Virus record (IMG/VR): IMGVR_UViG_3300028394_000055
Span: 28,632 to 92,631 of that record
Source of the DNA: a virus
Strand: one strand, 5' to 3'
DNA length: 64,000 nucleotides
Positions within the stretch are counted from its first letter, which is position 1. Each line of letters begins with the position of its first letter. The position numbers were made by a program, and so were the translations under genes. This document shows positions 1 to 8,712 of the stretch, piece by piece. The notes below the pieces were generated by a model that saw nothing but the letters and a program-made list of their open reading frames with translations, was not told where the DNA came from and did no database searches.

Positions 1-1
1 T

Positions 2-529
2 AAAGCACTTACATCACTTGTTCGTAACTGTGTTAATATGTTTGGCTCGTGGAATGTTGGTATGGTTTGTACAAATCACACATACGCAAGTCAGGACATG
101 TTTGATCCAGATGATAAAATTTCAGGTGGTCAAGGCTTCATCTACGCTAGTTCTATTGTAGTTGCTATGCGTAAATTGAAACTAAAAACCGACGAAGATG
201 GTAATAAAACTACCACCGTAAATGGTATTCGTTCAGCCTGTAAGATTATGAAAACCCGCTATTCTAAACCTTTTGAATCAGTACAAGTTGAGATTCCATA
301 CTCAACAGGTATGAGTCCATTTAGTGGTTTAGTTGATTTGTTTGAAGCCAAAGGTAAGTTAAAGAAAGAAGGCAATAGTCTTGTTTATACAACCAAGGAT
401 GGCGAGATCATCAAGCAATTCCGCAAAGCATGGAATAGTAATGACAAAGACGGTTTAACCGTAATTATGGCTGAGTGGGATGATAGTATTATTATGCCTG
501 TAGAGGCAGTGGAAACAGAGGAAGCATAA
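2..529 (+). CDS. uvsX: UvsX/RecA-like recombinase, C-terminal part (5' end outside window)
   Basis: The frame is open from base 2, so the gene starts before the window; 175 residues of the C-terminal half are visible. The stretch around VGMVCTNHTYASQDMFDP and GGQGFIYASS matches T4-type UvsX, the RecA-fold ATPase that coats ssDNA and drives strand exchange in recombination-dependent replication. The Walker A region would lie upstream and cannot be seen. The tail is acidic (VEAVETEEA), as in many UvsX proteins. It is followed at one base by a small acidic gene and then UvsY, the usual recombination cluster. Confidence 0.9.
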   Translation, partial: KALTSLVRNCVNMFGSWNVGMVCTNHTYASQDMFDPDDKISGGQGFIYASSIVVAMRKLKLKTDEDGNKTTTVNGIRSACKIMKTRYSKPFESVQVEIPYSTGMSPFSGLVDLFEAKGKLKKEGNSLVYTTKDGEIIKQFRKAWNSNDKDGLTVIMAEWDDSIIMPVEAVETEEA

Positions 530-530
530 T

Positions 531-776
531 ATGGAAGAAGATCAAATTATCGGTGTATGGGACACTTTTAAGGACTATATCCCCGAGAAAAATCGTGAAA
601 CAGCAGCAACACATTTTGTAGATTTTCTAATTGCACAAGATGTAGAGTTGTCAGTTCTTGAGTCAGTTATGGGTTTTGATTCACATCTTGATTCTGCAAT
701 ACAACTTATTGTAGATGAATTCAATGAAGAAAATCAGATAGACGAAGACGATATTTACGACGAAGACGAGGAGTAA
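531..776 (+). CDS. Small acidic protein between uvsX and uvsY
   Basis: 81 residues, very acidic, ending in a D/E run (DEDDIYDEDEE). No catalytic motif is visible. It starts one base after uvsX and ends two bases before uvsY, so it is almost certainly co-translated with them. Function is unknown; a partner or modulator of the UvsX/UvsY filament is only a guess from position. Confidence 0.8.
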   Translation: MEEDQIIGVWDTFKDYIPEKNRETAATHFVDFLIAQDVELSVLESVMGFDSHLDSAIQLIVDEFNEENQIDEDDIYDEDEE

Positions 777-778
777 TT

Positions 779-1234
779 GTGAATTGGTACAGCAAAGTAA
801 GCAAAGATATTGCTCACTTGCCAGGCTGTATTGATTACTATTACCTTGAATTAGACTCAGCAAGAGCAGAGGTTAAAATCCACGGAAACGTGGAAAAATC
901 CTCTGCTGCTTTGCCTGGTATTGTTGCTCATCGATTTAATCAACTTCAAGAAATTGAAGGCATCTTAGAATATCTAAACATTGAACTACGCCGTCTGCGT
1001 TCCAAAACTTTTAAGAAATATTTGGAAAACTATCAACGTGCTCTCAGCAGTAGAGACGTGGAAAAGTATGTAGAAGGCGAAGCAGATGTGGTTGATATGG
1101 AAAAGATCATCAATGAGTTTGCACTACTACGCAATCAATGGCTAGGTATCATCAAGGGCTTAGATATCAAGCAATGGCAACTAAGTAATATTATCAAACT
1201 CCGAACAGCGGGTATGGAAGACGTTGTTATTTGA
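779..1234 (+). CDS. uvsY: UvsY-like recombination mediator
   Basis: 151 residues starting with GTG two bases after the previous stop. UvsY loads UvsX onto ssDNA coated by gp32. The central part, LEYLNIELRRLRSKTFKKYL and the following SSRDVEKYVEGE, and the C-terminal FALLRNQWLGIIKGLD, resemble UvsY of T4-like cyanophages; the helical, charged composition also fits. Slightly longer than T4 UvsY (137 aa). It closes the uvsX operon: a strong terminator begins at its stop codon. Confidence 0.8.
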   Translation: MNWYSKVSKDIAHLPGCIDYYYLELDSARAEVKIHGNVEKSSAALPGIVAHRFNQLQEIEGILEYLNIELRRLRSKTFKKYLENYQRALSSRDVEKYVEGEADVVDMEKIINEFALLRNQWLGIIKGLDIKQWQLSNIIKLRTAGMEDVVI

Positions 1235-1264
1235 CACAGAAGGACTTGAGTCCTTTTGTGTTTT
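1234..1264 (+). terminator. Rho-independent terminator after uvsY
   Basis: A 12-bp stem (ACACAGAAGGAC / GTCCTTTTGTGT, one G-T pair) with loop TTGA is followed by TTTT. The stem begins on the last base of the uvsY stop codon. A TATAAT-like sequence at about 1270-1275 lies just downstream and may start the next message. Confidence 0.8.
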
Positions 1265-1280
1265 GTAGTATAATAATTGT

Positions 1281-2453
1281 ATGTATATTGAAGATCTACT
1301 CCCAACTTTATATCTGTCAGTTAAAACCAATCGTTATGATTCAACATTGATACAGAGTTTCTACGAGCAGGTAAATTACAGAAATTTAGGTTTTACAGAA
1401 AAACAATCTGTCATAATGCTAAAAATTTCAAAAACATACAAGCAACAAATCAATGCCCATTTAGGCAAAGATATAACAGCATTGTTGGACAATCCAAAAT
1501 TTAAATTTAGTATCAGAACTATCAGTATGGTAAAACATATATCCACACATATTTCTGAAAGAATTATTAAAGTCAAGTTTCCTTATGAGGAAACACTTGT
1601 AAATGAGATTAAAAAAGTAAGAGGTGAGTTTTTACAAGCAGAATGGCAGTCCGATGACAAATTATGGATTTTTTCTCTGGAAGATAAAGTTATAAATTTC
1701 TTTTCATCTTGGATTGAAAATTATAATTTCACAGCCGATGACGAATTTAAAAATTTTATTATTCAAATTGAGGCCATAACTTCAAATATTGAAAAACATA
1801 TCCCCATGCTTATGTATGATGGCAAAAATACCAAATATTCCAACGTACATAGTAGTGTTCCGACGCTTACCAGTAACGATATTTTGACATCTATATTTGA
1901 AGCAAGACGTGCTGGCATTACTACATGGGATAATAATGTTAATAATGAATTGGATAATTGTAATAAAAATGAAATAGTCAAAAATTTCATAAAATCTGAC
2001 CCATCCGACAATTTTTCCATAAATTTGGAAGAAAATTCAATTTTAGATTTAAAATCAATTGTGAAAAATTTGTTGCCTTGTATTGTAACCGTGCCCGGTG
2101 GCAATGAATTAACTAAAATGCAACAGGCATTAGAATTATTAAAAGACATTGGTATTGAAAATCATGAAATTAGCGTTTTGTTCCGGTTACCCAGCGATAC
2201 TGGTGGAGATTTTAACAAATTTGTCAAAGAAGAAAAATTAAATTCTCCCATATCTGAAAAAACTAAAGTGGTAGTCCTTAGTGGAAAACTTCCTAAGACT
2301 ATATTTGATTCTGAATTGAAATTTAATTGTGTTTTAAACTTTAATTTTTACAATGTGCATTATACTCTTGCTAATTTCATGAAAAACAGGCATAATGTTA
2401 TTAACGTGTTAGCAGATAAAAAAACAAAGAGCCCGCAAATTGAGTACATGTAA
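1281..2453 (+). CDS. Protein of unknown function immediately upstream of uvsW
   Basis: 390 residues. Residues ~112-165 (IIKVKFPYEETLVNEIKKVR..., then ...KLWIFSL) resemble the HARP/UvsW-like N-terminal module of SF2 annealing helicases, but no Walker A or DEAD-type box is visible. The C-terminal third has alternating beta-strand and helix patterns (CIVTVPGGNEL, KVVVLSGKLP) like a RecA fold lacking its P-loop. The 3' end overlaps uvsW by 14 nt, implying coupled translation and perhaps a shared task. Could be a decayed helicase paralogue or a UvsW accessory factor. Confidence 0.75.
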   Translation: MYIEDLLPTLYLSVKTNRYDSTLIQSFYEQVNYRNLGFTEKQSVIMLKISKTYKQQINAHLGKDITALLDNPKFKFSIRTISMVKHISTHISERIIKVKFPYEETLVNEIKKVRGEFLQAEWQSDDKLWIFSLEDKVINFFSSWIENYNFTADDEFKNFIIQIEAITSNIEKHIPMLMYDGKNTKYSNVHSSVPTLTSNDILTSIFEARRAGITTWDNNVNNELDNCNKNEIVKNFIKSDPSDNFSINLEENSILDLKSIVKNLLPCIVTVPGGNELTKMQQALELLKDIGIENHEISVLFRLPSDTGGDFNKFVKEEKLNSPISEKTKVVVLSGKLPKTIFDSELKFNCVLNFNFYNVHYTLANFMKNRHNVINVLADKKTKSPQIEYM

Positions 2454-3894
2454 AGTTATTATTAAAGATGAAGTTAATGTTAAGATTGAAAATTTAGATC
2501 TCGACATTCGTAAGGCTCTGGTTAAAAAATTCAAGTACGAAGACCCTACTGCCCGCTTCAGACCCAGCTTCAAATTGGGTCGATGGGACGGTAGCATCAG
2601 TTTCTTTGGTCTTGGTGGATCGACTTATCTCAGTATGTTGGGTCCGGTGTTAGAGTACATTGAAAGTAAGAATTATTGCATTGAAGTTGAAGATCAACGT
2701 GTTCCAACTACCCTGGAATTTAGTGAGATTTTTGAGGATTTTTGGGGTGAAAAAACATGGCCTTTAGGACATCGTTTTGCAGGTCATCTTATTCGATTAC
2801 GAAATGACCAAGTTGATGTTATTAATAAGTTTTTAGAAAATCCTCAATGTCTCCAAGAAATTGCCACTGGTTTTGGTAAGACAATTACCACCGCAACTTT
2901 GGCGAAAATTTGTGAAAAATACGGTCGAACAATAACCATTGTTCCTAACAAAAGTCTAGTGGAACAAACTGAAGAAGACTTTGTTAACGTTGGTTTAGAC
3001 GTTGGTGTATACTACGGAGATAGAAAAAATCTCAACAAAACACATACAATCTGCACTTGGCAAAGTTTAAATATTTGGGATAAAAAAAGTAAAAATGATG
3101 ACGAAATTTTACAAATTTCTGAGTTTTTAGCAGACGTAAGAACTGTCATGGTTGATGAGGTACATATGGCCAAAGCCGATGTATTGAAGAAATTACTCAC
3201 ACAGAATCTAAGTCATGTGCCAATCCGTTGGGGGTTGACCGGAACTATTCCAAAAGCAGAACATGAGTATCAAGCATTACGTGCAAGCCTAGGAGAAGTG
3301 GTAAATGTGGTAAAAGCACATGAATTGCAAGAAGCGGGTATATTAAGCAATTGTCATGTGAATGTTGTACAAACAGCAGAGTGGAAAGAATTTGGAAGTT
3401 ATGCAGAAGAATTGAAATATCTTGTTACTGATAGCACAAGGATGACACATATCAGTAATATGATTCGTAATATTGCAGCATCGGGAAATACCTTAGTCTT
3501 GGTTAATAGAATTGACTCAGGTAAATTTATTATCGAACAAATACCAGAAGCGGTGTTTGTTTCAGGTCAGGTTAAAACTAAAGACAGGAAAGAAGAGTAT
3601 GATGAGATTAGAACAAGTGATAACAAGATTATTGTGGCGACTTTTGGTGTGGCCGCTGTGGGTATTAATATTCCTCGTATTTTTAATCTGGTTCTTTTGG
3701 AACCCGGAAAAAGCTTTGTTAGAGTTATACAATCGATTGGACGCGGTATTCGAAAAGCAGACGACAAAGACTTCGTACAGATCTGGGATATAACCGCAGC
3801 CAGCAAATACGCTAAAAGACACTTGACAGAAAGAAAGAGGTTTTATAAAGAAGCCAAATACCCATTTAACATTGAGAAAGTAAAATATATATAA
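2440..3894 (+). CDS. uvsW: UvsW-like SF2 DNA/RNA helicase
   Basis: 484 residues, close to T4 UvsW. Visible helicase motifs: I (ATGFGKT, ~142-148), II (DEVH, 239-242), III (GLTGT, 265-269) and VI (QSIGRGIRK, 431-439). The N-terminal region with FKLGRWDG is the UvsW substrate-recognition domain. UvsW remodels branched recombination intermediates and R-loops and helps switch from origin- to recombination-primed replication. The start appears to be TTG at 2440, since no in-frame ATG is nearby, and it overlaps the preceding gene. Confidence 0.92.
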   Translation: MSTCKVIIKDEVNVKIENLDLDIRKALVKKFKYEDPTARFRPSFKLGRWDGSISFFGLGGSTYLSMLGPVLEYIESKNYCIEVEDQRVPTTLEFSEIFEDFWGEKTWPLGHRFAGHLIRLRNDQVDVINKFLENPQCLQEIATGFGKTITTATLAKICEKYGRTITIVPNKSLVEQTEEDFVNVGLDVGVYYGDRKNLNKTHTICTWQSLNIWDKKSKNDDEILQISEFLADVRTVMVDEVHMAKADVLKKLLTQNLSHVPIRWGLTGTIPKAEHEYQALRASLGEVVNVVKAHELQEAGILSNCHVNVVQTAEWKEFGSYAEELKYLVTDSTRMTHISNMIRNIAASGNTLVLVNRIDSGKFIIEQIPEAVFVSGQVKTKDRKEEYDEIRTSDNKIIVATFGVAAVGINIPRIFNLVLLEPGKSFVRVIQSIGRGIRKADDKDFVQIWDITAASKYAKRHLTERKRFYKEAKYPFNIEKVKYI

Positions 3895-4397
3895 TGCAGA
3901 TCTTGACACTAAACAATGAGATATTTTATCTCAACGAACTACCAGAAGAAGTAGATGACGATTTGAGATTCGCAGTATTGGATAATAGTGATAGTAGTAA
4001 CCCGGACTATTTTTTTATTCCACTAATATTCCTTGAGTCATTTACTGGCCCAGCAGCAGTATTAAAAATAGGTAAACATGAACTTACTATGCCATTAGAT
4101 TGGTGTGCTATTGTTGGTGATCCCGAAGGACCTGATATGGAAGTGCTGCCATTAACTAGTTTAAATGATCGCGGTTTCAAAACATTCTGCTTTAATCCAT
4201 TAAGTAGCTTTAGACCCGAATTTCATGAGATTGATATCATCGATGTCTATCAAGATGTTAAATGGTATTTTCCAAAGATGAAACCGGGACAATTATTATG
4301 TACACCATTAGAGCCAGGCCCAAAACCTACCTGTGCATATTTTGTTAAAGAAGTTAGTCGTCAAAGTGAATTAGTGGATTATACAAGGTGCTGGTAA
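3894..4397 (+). CDS. Conserved T4-like phage protein downstream of uvsW
   Basis: 167 residues starting within the uvsW stop codon (TAATG overlap). Contains FFIPLIFLESF, MPLDWCAIVGDPEGPD and VLPLTSLNDRGF, a pattern I associate with a conserved protein next to uvsW in T4-like cyanophages. No enzymatic motif is evident. Function unknown; its position suggests a DNA-metabolism role. Confidence 0.8.
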   Translation: MQILTLNNEIFYLNELPEEVDDDLRFAVLDNSDSSNPDYFFIPLIFLESFTGPAAVLKIGKHELTMPLDWCAIVGDPEGPDMEVLPLTSLNDRGFKTFCFNPLSSFRPEFHEIDIIDVYQDVKWYFPKMKPGQLLCTPLEPGPKPTCAYFVKEVSRQSELVDYTRCW

Positions 4398-4398
4398 C

Positions 4399-4683
4399 AT
4401 GGGAAATCTTAAGCCTGGTGCTGTGTACACTTACACACAAAGAAATGGGATAACTTATGCAGAAGAATTCGGATCTAATGAAAATATTGCAGTAGGATGG
4501 AAATGGGATAACCGAACTAGTGACGGTAGACCACTGCACGATCATATAATGGATGATAAACTGTGGGGAGATATACGTAGAGAATCTAAGACCAATCCGG
4601 CTTTACATAATGCATTAGAACGTGTTAAAATAATATACTACCTAAGCAAAGATAAAGACAATATTAATCATCATCCGGTATAA
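4399..4683 (+). CDS. Small conserved hypothetical protein
   Basis: 94 residues, one base after the previous stop and two bases before the next start, so part of the same operon. Contains LKPGAVYTYTQRNG followed by VGWKWDNRTSDG, which suggests a small beta-rich fold. No recognised function. Confidence 0.75.
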   Translation: MGNLKPGAVYTYTQRNGITYAEEFGSNENIAVGWKWDNRTSDGRPLHDHIMDDKLWGDIRRESKTNPALHNALERVKIIYYLSKDKDNINHHPV

Positions 4684-4685
4684 TT

Positions 4686-5144
4686 ATGGCACTTGATATT
4701 AAGCGAGAACTTAAAGCAGTAGATCAAAAGACCTACAACTTTTATGATAATCTCACAGACGAAGAAAAGAAAGCATTTAGCCCTTATATCTTAATGAGAT
4801 ATACCGCTAGTGTACAGATGCCTGATAGGGACATACAAGAATGGTACGTTGAAATGACCAACGAAATGGTTAATAAAAATCACTGGGATCTTAGTAAGAA
4901 ACATAAAGCATTATTGTGGAAATTGTTTGCTGCAACTGGAACTGGAGTTAACTGCTATCACCCATATCTAGCAGCAGGAAAAAAAGAAAAAGCAAATAAG
5001 ATTGAACGACTATTATGCGAACTATATCCAGCAATGAAAATGAGTGATATTAAATTAATGGCTTCTATGATGGAGAAAAAAGACAAAGAAGAACTCTTTG
5101 ATAAAATGGGGTTTGATAAAAAGCAACGGAAAGACTACGAATGA
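4686..5144 (+). CDS. Conserved phage protein, possibly a gp62-like clamp-loader small subunit
   Basis: 152 residues, helical. The order of elements (SPYILMRYTASV, VEMTNEMVNKNHWDLSKK, HPYLAAGKKEKANKIERL, then a short helical tail MGFDKKQRKDYE) recalls the small clamp-loader subunit gp62 of T4-like cyanophages, but similarity is weak and no gp44 partner is in the window. The next gene overlaps the stop by four bases. The clamp-loader call is tentative. Confidence 0.75.
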   Translation: MALDIKRELKAVDQKTYNFYDNLTDEEKKAFSPYILMRYTASVQMPDRDIQEWYVEMTNEMVNKNHWDLSKKHKALLWKLFAATGTGVNCYHPYLAAGKKEKANKIERLLCELYPAMKMSDIKLMASMMEKKDKEELFDKMGFDKKQRKDYE

Positions 5145-5836
5145 TAGCATTGGTGGAACAACCATATACTTGCGTACATTGCGGTAAGAGTTTTATGAAA
5201 GATAAAACTCTAGTAGCGCATATGTGCGAACGTAAACGTCGTGCTCTACAAAAAGATGAGAAACGTGTCCAAGCGGGTTTCATGGCATTTAATCGCTTTT
5301 GGCAATTGACACAAAATGCCAAGAAATCTAAATCATATGACGACTTTGCTGACAGCAGTTACTATAATGCCTTTGTAAAATTTGGTAGTTTTATTAATAA
5401 TGTTAATCCATTATATCCAACTAAATTTGTAGATTATGTAATCAAAAGTGGCGTTAAATTGGACCACTGGTGCAGAGATGAAATGTATGAAAAATACCTA
5501 TTTGATATACTAAAAGTTGAACCAGTGGAAAGTGCTGTACAAAGAAGTCTACAAACTATGATGGAATGGGGTGACTCACATAATGCAAATTTTGCACATT
5601 ACTTTTCTTATGTTAGTCTAAACAAAGCGGTGCATGATATACTTAATGGTCATATTAGTTTTTGGATTATAATGAATAGCAATACAGGCAAAACAATGAT
5701 TGCCAACATGAGTGATGAACAATTGGTCATGATTGCTCCAGTATTTGATGTGCCATTTTGGATGAAGAAATTTAAACAAAGCCCGGCGGATGTTGCACTG
5801 GTAAAAGAAATATGTTCGGAGGCAGGAATAAAATGA
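5141..5836 (+). CDS. Zinc-finger protein of unknown function
   Basis: 231 residues with an N-terminal C2H2-like finger (CVHCGKSF...HMC, residues ~11-29) and a helical body. Probably binds nucleic acid or protein through the finger. Overlaps the upstream stop (ATGA) and the downstream start, so it is translationally coupled on both sides. Conserved in T4-like phages as far as I recognise it; biological role not known. Confidence 0.8.
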   Translation: MIALVEQPYTCVHCGKSFMKDKTLVAHMCERKRRALQKDEKRVQAGFMAFNRFWQLTQNAKKSKSYDDFADSSYYNAFVKFGSFINNVNPLYPTKFVDYVIKSGVKLDHWCRDEMYEKYLFDILKVEPVESAVQRSLQTMMEWGDSHNANFAHYFSYVSLNKAVHDILNGHISFWIIMNSNTGKTMIANMSDEQLVMIAPVFDVPFWMKKFKQSPADVALVKEICSEAGIK

Positions 5837-6222
5837 GTCAAGAAAATATTAAAAAATTTCTACAGTATCATCATATACAAGTTATTGATGATAACAAACG
5901 TGCCCATAAAATGACACGTATGCATGTGAAATATTTTAACAACCCTGCTGACTATAACGAATTAACAGCAATGAATGCTATGAATTTTGAAACTGAAAGA
6001 TTACTGACAGTGGAAATTGCAGAGAGTGAGTTAGAACGTATCGCAGATATCGAAGCAGAAGTTTTTAATAACTTACATGAGCGTGGTCATTATAGAATGT
6101 TTGAACATATGACTGAATTAAAAGAACGTGAAAAGTATATTAAGAACAAATATCCAGCAGTAAAGAAAGCCTACGAACATTATAGCCTACTGTTAAAACT
6201 AGCAGAGAGCGGCGAACTATGA
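5833..6222 (+). CDS. Small helical hypothetical protein
   Basis: 129 residues from ATG 5833, chosen because GGAGG lies 12 bases upstream at 5817-5821 and the start overlaps the previous stop. Highly helical and charged (EIAESELERIADIEAEVF, LKEREKYIKNKYPAV), likely coiled-coil. No recognised domain. Ends in an ATGA overlap with a small downstream gene. Confidence 0.75.
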   Translation: MSQENIKKFLQYHHIQVIDDNKRAHKMTRMHVKYFNNPADYNELTAMNAMNFETERLLTVEIAESELERIADIEAEVFNNLHERGHYRMFEHMTELKEREKYIKNKYPAVKKAYEHYSLLLKLAESGEL

Positions 6223-6392
6223 AAATACCAAAAGAAGGAAGTAGGTGGGCCACTATTACCGAAACATTTGTTGTACTACATACAATTGAATTAAACGGGC
6301 ATATGTGGATTCATTATAGACTAGAATCTAGTGATCGAGAATATAGTTGCTATGTGGAAAGTTTCTTAGAAAGATTTACACCCGTATTATGA
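6219..6392 (+). CDS. Small hypothetical protein, 57 aa
   Basis: 57 residues (begins MKIPKEGSRWATITETF, ends ERFTPVL). It sits exactly between two genes, overlapping the upstream stop by ATGA and the downstream dCMP deaminase start by four bases (TTATGA). Perfect operon packing is the main evidence that it is real. Predicted short beta-rich fold; function unknown. Confidence 0.7.
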   Translation: MKIPKEGSRWATITETFVVLHTIELNGHMWIHYRLESSDREYSCYVESFLERFTPVL

Positions 6393-6916
6393 AACAAAAG
6401 TTTATTGACCTATATATGGACTGGGCTACTCGTACTGCCCAACTTAGCCATGCCCGACGATTACAGGTAGGTGCGGTCATTGTCAAGGACGACAGTGTGA
6501 TCAGTTATGGATATAATGGTATGCCCGCAGGTTGGGATAACAACTGCGAGAATAAAGAATATATGGGCGGTAGTGCCGGTGGTTGGCTCGATCCTGAAGA
6601 GATTTACGAACAGTGGCCATTTGAAGAAACCGTAGTAGTCGCAAACGATAATGAAAGTTTTGAAACTACTCGTCGATATAAACTAAAAACTAAACCAGAG
6701 GTATTACATGCAGAATCTAATGCAATTGCAAAATTGGCGAAGTCTAATAACAGTGGGGCTGGGGCTGACTTATTTGTTACTCACGGTCCTTGCCTCGAGT
6801 GTGCCAAGCTCATTCATCAGTCAGGTATTAGTCGGGTATGGTATAGTAAAAACTATAGAGATGATGCGGGAATCAAATTCTTAGTCATGTCGGGTGTAAA
6901 GGTTGAACAAATATAA
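6389..6916 (+). CDS. dCMP deaminase
   Basis: 175 residues from ATG 6389. Converts dCMP to dUMP to supply thymidylate synthesis. The zinc and catalytic signature is intact: HAE at 107-109 and PCLEC at 134-138. The N-terminal RLQVGAVIVKDD and GYNGMPAGWDN are typical of phage dCMP deaminases. No thymidylate synthase is in this window. It lies in the replication operon, overlapping both neighbours. Confidence 0.93.
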   Translation: MKQKFIDLYMDWATRTAQLSHARRLQVGAVIVKDDSVISYGYNGMPAGWDNNCENKEYMGGSAGGWLDPEEIYEQWPFEETVVVANDNESFETTRRYKLKTKPEVLHAESNAIAKLAKSNNSGAGADLFVTHGPCLECAKLIHQSGISRVWYSKNYRDDAGIKFLVMSGVKVEQI

Positions 6917-7491
6917 TGGACATAGATATAGACTTTCCTGATAGAAAGAAAATACTTGATATAATCAAGCATATTCCAGCACGTCTCGAAGATGGAAAGA
7001 AACATAACACAGGTGTGTATTGTCACGAAATTCCTTACAACCCATTAACTGATACCGCCAGTATTGATTATAAATCTGCAGAGGAACGTGGATACTTTAA
7101 GATCGATTTCTTAAATGTTGGTGCTTATGTTGGTGTCCGAGATGAACTACATCTTACTCAATTACTTGACACAGAACCATTATGGGATTTACTATACGAG
7201 AAAGATGTATGTAATCAACTGTTCCATATTAATGGATATCACAATTTATTAAATGAATTGAGACCTAAAAGTATATTAGAACTAGCCATAGTCCTTGCCA
7301 TGATCAGACCTGGTAAGAAACATCTCATTCCAATATGCAAGGACAAGGGATTCCAATCCATCAATGATGAAATATGGATTAAAAGTGAAGATTCCTATTT
7401 CTTTAAGAAGGCTCATGCTGTTTCCTATGCTAGTGTTATTGTGGTACAGTTGAATCTAATATGTGAACAACTTAGTTACGGATATTCTTAG
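6916..7491 (+). CDS. DnaE (Pol III alpha)-derived mini protein
   Basis: 191 residues that line up, in order, with scattered DnaE segments: MDIDIDFPDRKKIL resembles the DnaE 'DIDxDF' strand, NQLFHINGYHNLLNELRPKS with the following MIRPGKK resembles 'GVFQxES...LKP...RPGP', and FFKKAHAVSYAS resembles 'FNKSHAxAYA'. The bulk of a polymerase (PHP, most of palm, OB fold) is absent, so it is unlikely to polymerise DNA. Possibly a structural or regulatory relic. Overlaps the deaminase stop, and converges on the minus-strand gene at 7472. Confidence 0.75.
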   Translation: MDIDIDFPDRKKILDIIKHIPARLEDGKKHNTGVYCHEIPYNPLTDTASIDYKSAEERGYFKIDFLNVGAYVGVRDELHLTQLLDTEPLWDLLYEKDVCNQLFHINGYHNLLNELRPKSILELAIVLAMIRPGKKHLIPICKDKGFQSINDEIWIKSEDSYFFKKAHAVSYASVIVVQLNLICEQLSYGYS

Positions 7492-7849
7492 GATTTCTGA
7501 CTAGTTGTATTGATTTTCTTTTTATTCTTTTCTCGGCAATTTCACGTAGATTAACTATGGGTCCAAACATTATTTCAACATCCTTACTGTTGAATGTCTT
7601 TATGTAACTTCTAAAAACTTGCATCTCCCTTTTTAAAAATATATTGATTGGTATTTTACGATTGCTTTCCCACCACCATACTTCACCTAATTCTAAAAAA
7701 GATTTACGCTGAGTTTCATTGATTATCATGGCCAAATCATACATGCTGGTCACATATTCATCACAATTGATAATGATACCCACATACTCTTTGTCGTTAG
7801 ACTTTAGGCATGATACAAAGGGAAAGTTGTCCTGAAACTGGTTACTCAT
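7472..7849 (-). CDS. Conserved hypothetical protein
   Basis: 125 residues on the minus strand, overlapping the 3' end of the DnaE-like gene by 20 nt in a tail-to-tail arrangement. Visible pattern FPFVSCLKSNDKEYVGIIIN and a basic C terminus (EKRIKRKSIQLVRNPKN). No catalytic motif. Possibly a small regulatory protein, as similar ORFs occur in T4-like phages. Confidence 0.7.
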   Translation of the reverse strand: MSNQFQDNFPFVSCLKSNDKEYVGIIINCDEYVTSMYDLAMIINETQRKSFLELGEVWWWESNRKIPINIFLKREMQVFRSYIKTFNSKDVEIMFGPIVNLREIAEKRIKRKSIQLVRNPKNIRN

Positions 7850-7858
7850 TAGGGTTTA

Positions 7859-7866
7859 AATAAATA
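7859..7866 (+). promoter_or_regulatory. T4-type late promoter box (AATAAATA)
   Basis: AATAAATA with only four bases (CATT) before ATG 7871 of a structural gene that has no Shine-Dalgarno. By analogy with T4 late promoters (TATAAATA), transcription would start at or next to the ATG. Confidence 0.5.
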
Positions 7867-7870
7867 CATT

Positions 7871-8704
7871 ATGCAAATTTTACCAATCTATTTATACGCA
7901 AACAAACTCGATGTAACACTAGATTTGGACGCTACAATCAGGGGAGTAAATCAGGTTATGTATCAACGAGACCTAACAATACAAAAAGGGATCAGAAATC
8001 AAATTAGGATCCAATTTAAAAATAGCGACCAAAAACGTGTGTCTGTTGCTACTACACAAACTGTTATCTTCAGTATGTTTGATGCTATAAATCAACGTAT
8101 GATGGTGGAGAAAGTACTGGAAGTATTACCTGAAACTACTAGCACTAAAGGTATGGCACTGCTTACCCTAGACGAAAGCGATACACTAGATTTAGATAAA
8201 TCCAGTTATACCTACAGCGTAAAATTGAGAACACTAGACGGAACTTATATTCCTGCTTATTCTAATACTTACTATGGTATGAATGGTACATTACATGTGG
8301 CTAATGATGTATTTCCTGTGTTGAAAGATAGTACTAAAATTACTAGTTTCCTTCCTACATATAATTCATCCACTCGTTTGTATGAATATAAAAGCGGAAA
8401 TATATATGCTAATTCAGAATATAACGGAAACTCCGGACTGCATACTGTTGCACTTTATATGACTGCATACAAAGGATTGGTGCTTATACAAGGCACTTTG
8501 GATAATAATCCAACTGATGATCGCAGTTACTATACTATCAACACCAAAGTATATGCTGGCTTTACTGGTATTGATCATGCTAACTTTAATGGCGTATATA
8601 CCTATATCCGAATTGTATACATCCCCGCTAAAGGACCTATTGACCCAAATAACGATAATCCTAATTTCTTCGGATCTTTTGACAAAGTACTATATAGAAG
8701 TTAA
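7871..8704 (+). CDS. Probable virion structural protein
   Basis: 277 residues, beta-rich. The N-terminal part (TIQKGIRNQIRIQFKN, later TVIFSMFDAINQRMMVEKVL) resembles the Ig-like N-terminal domain of baseplate upper/tail accessory proteins, followed by a Gly/Ser/Tyr-rich beta domain. It has its own late-type box rather than sharing the replication operon. Exact virion location unknown. Confidence 0.7.
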   Translation: MQILPIYLYANKLDVTLDLDATIRGVNQVMYQRDLTIQKGIRNQIRIQFKNSDQKRVSVATTQTVIFSMFDAINQRMMVEKVLEVLPETTSTKGMALLTLDESDTLDLDKSSYTYSVKLRTLDGTYIPAYSNTYYGMNGTLHVANDVFPVLKDSTKITSFLPTYNSSTRLYEYKSGNIYANSEYNGNSGLHTVALYMTAYKGLVLIQGTLDNNPTDDRSYYTINTKVYAGFTGIDHANFNGVYTYIRIVYIPAKGPIDPNNDNPNFFGSFDKVLYRS

Positions 8705-8712
8705 AATAGTGC

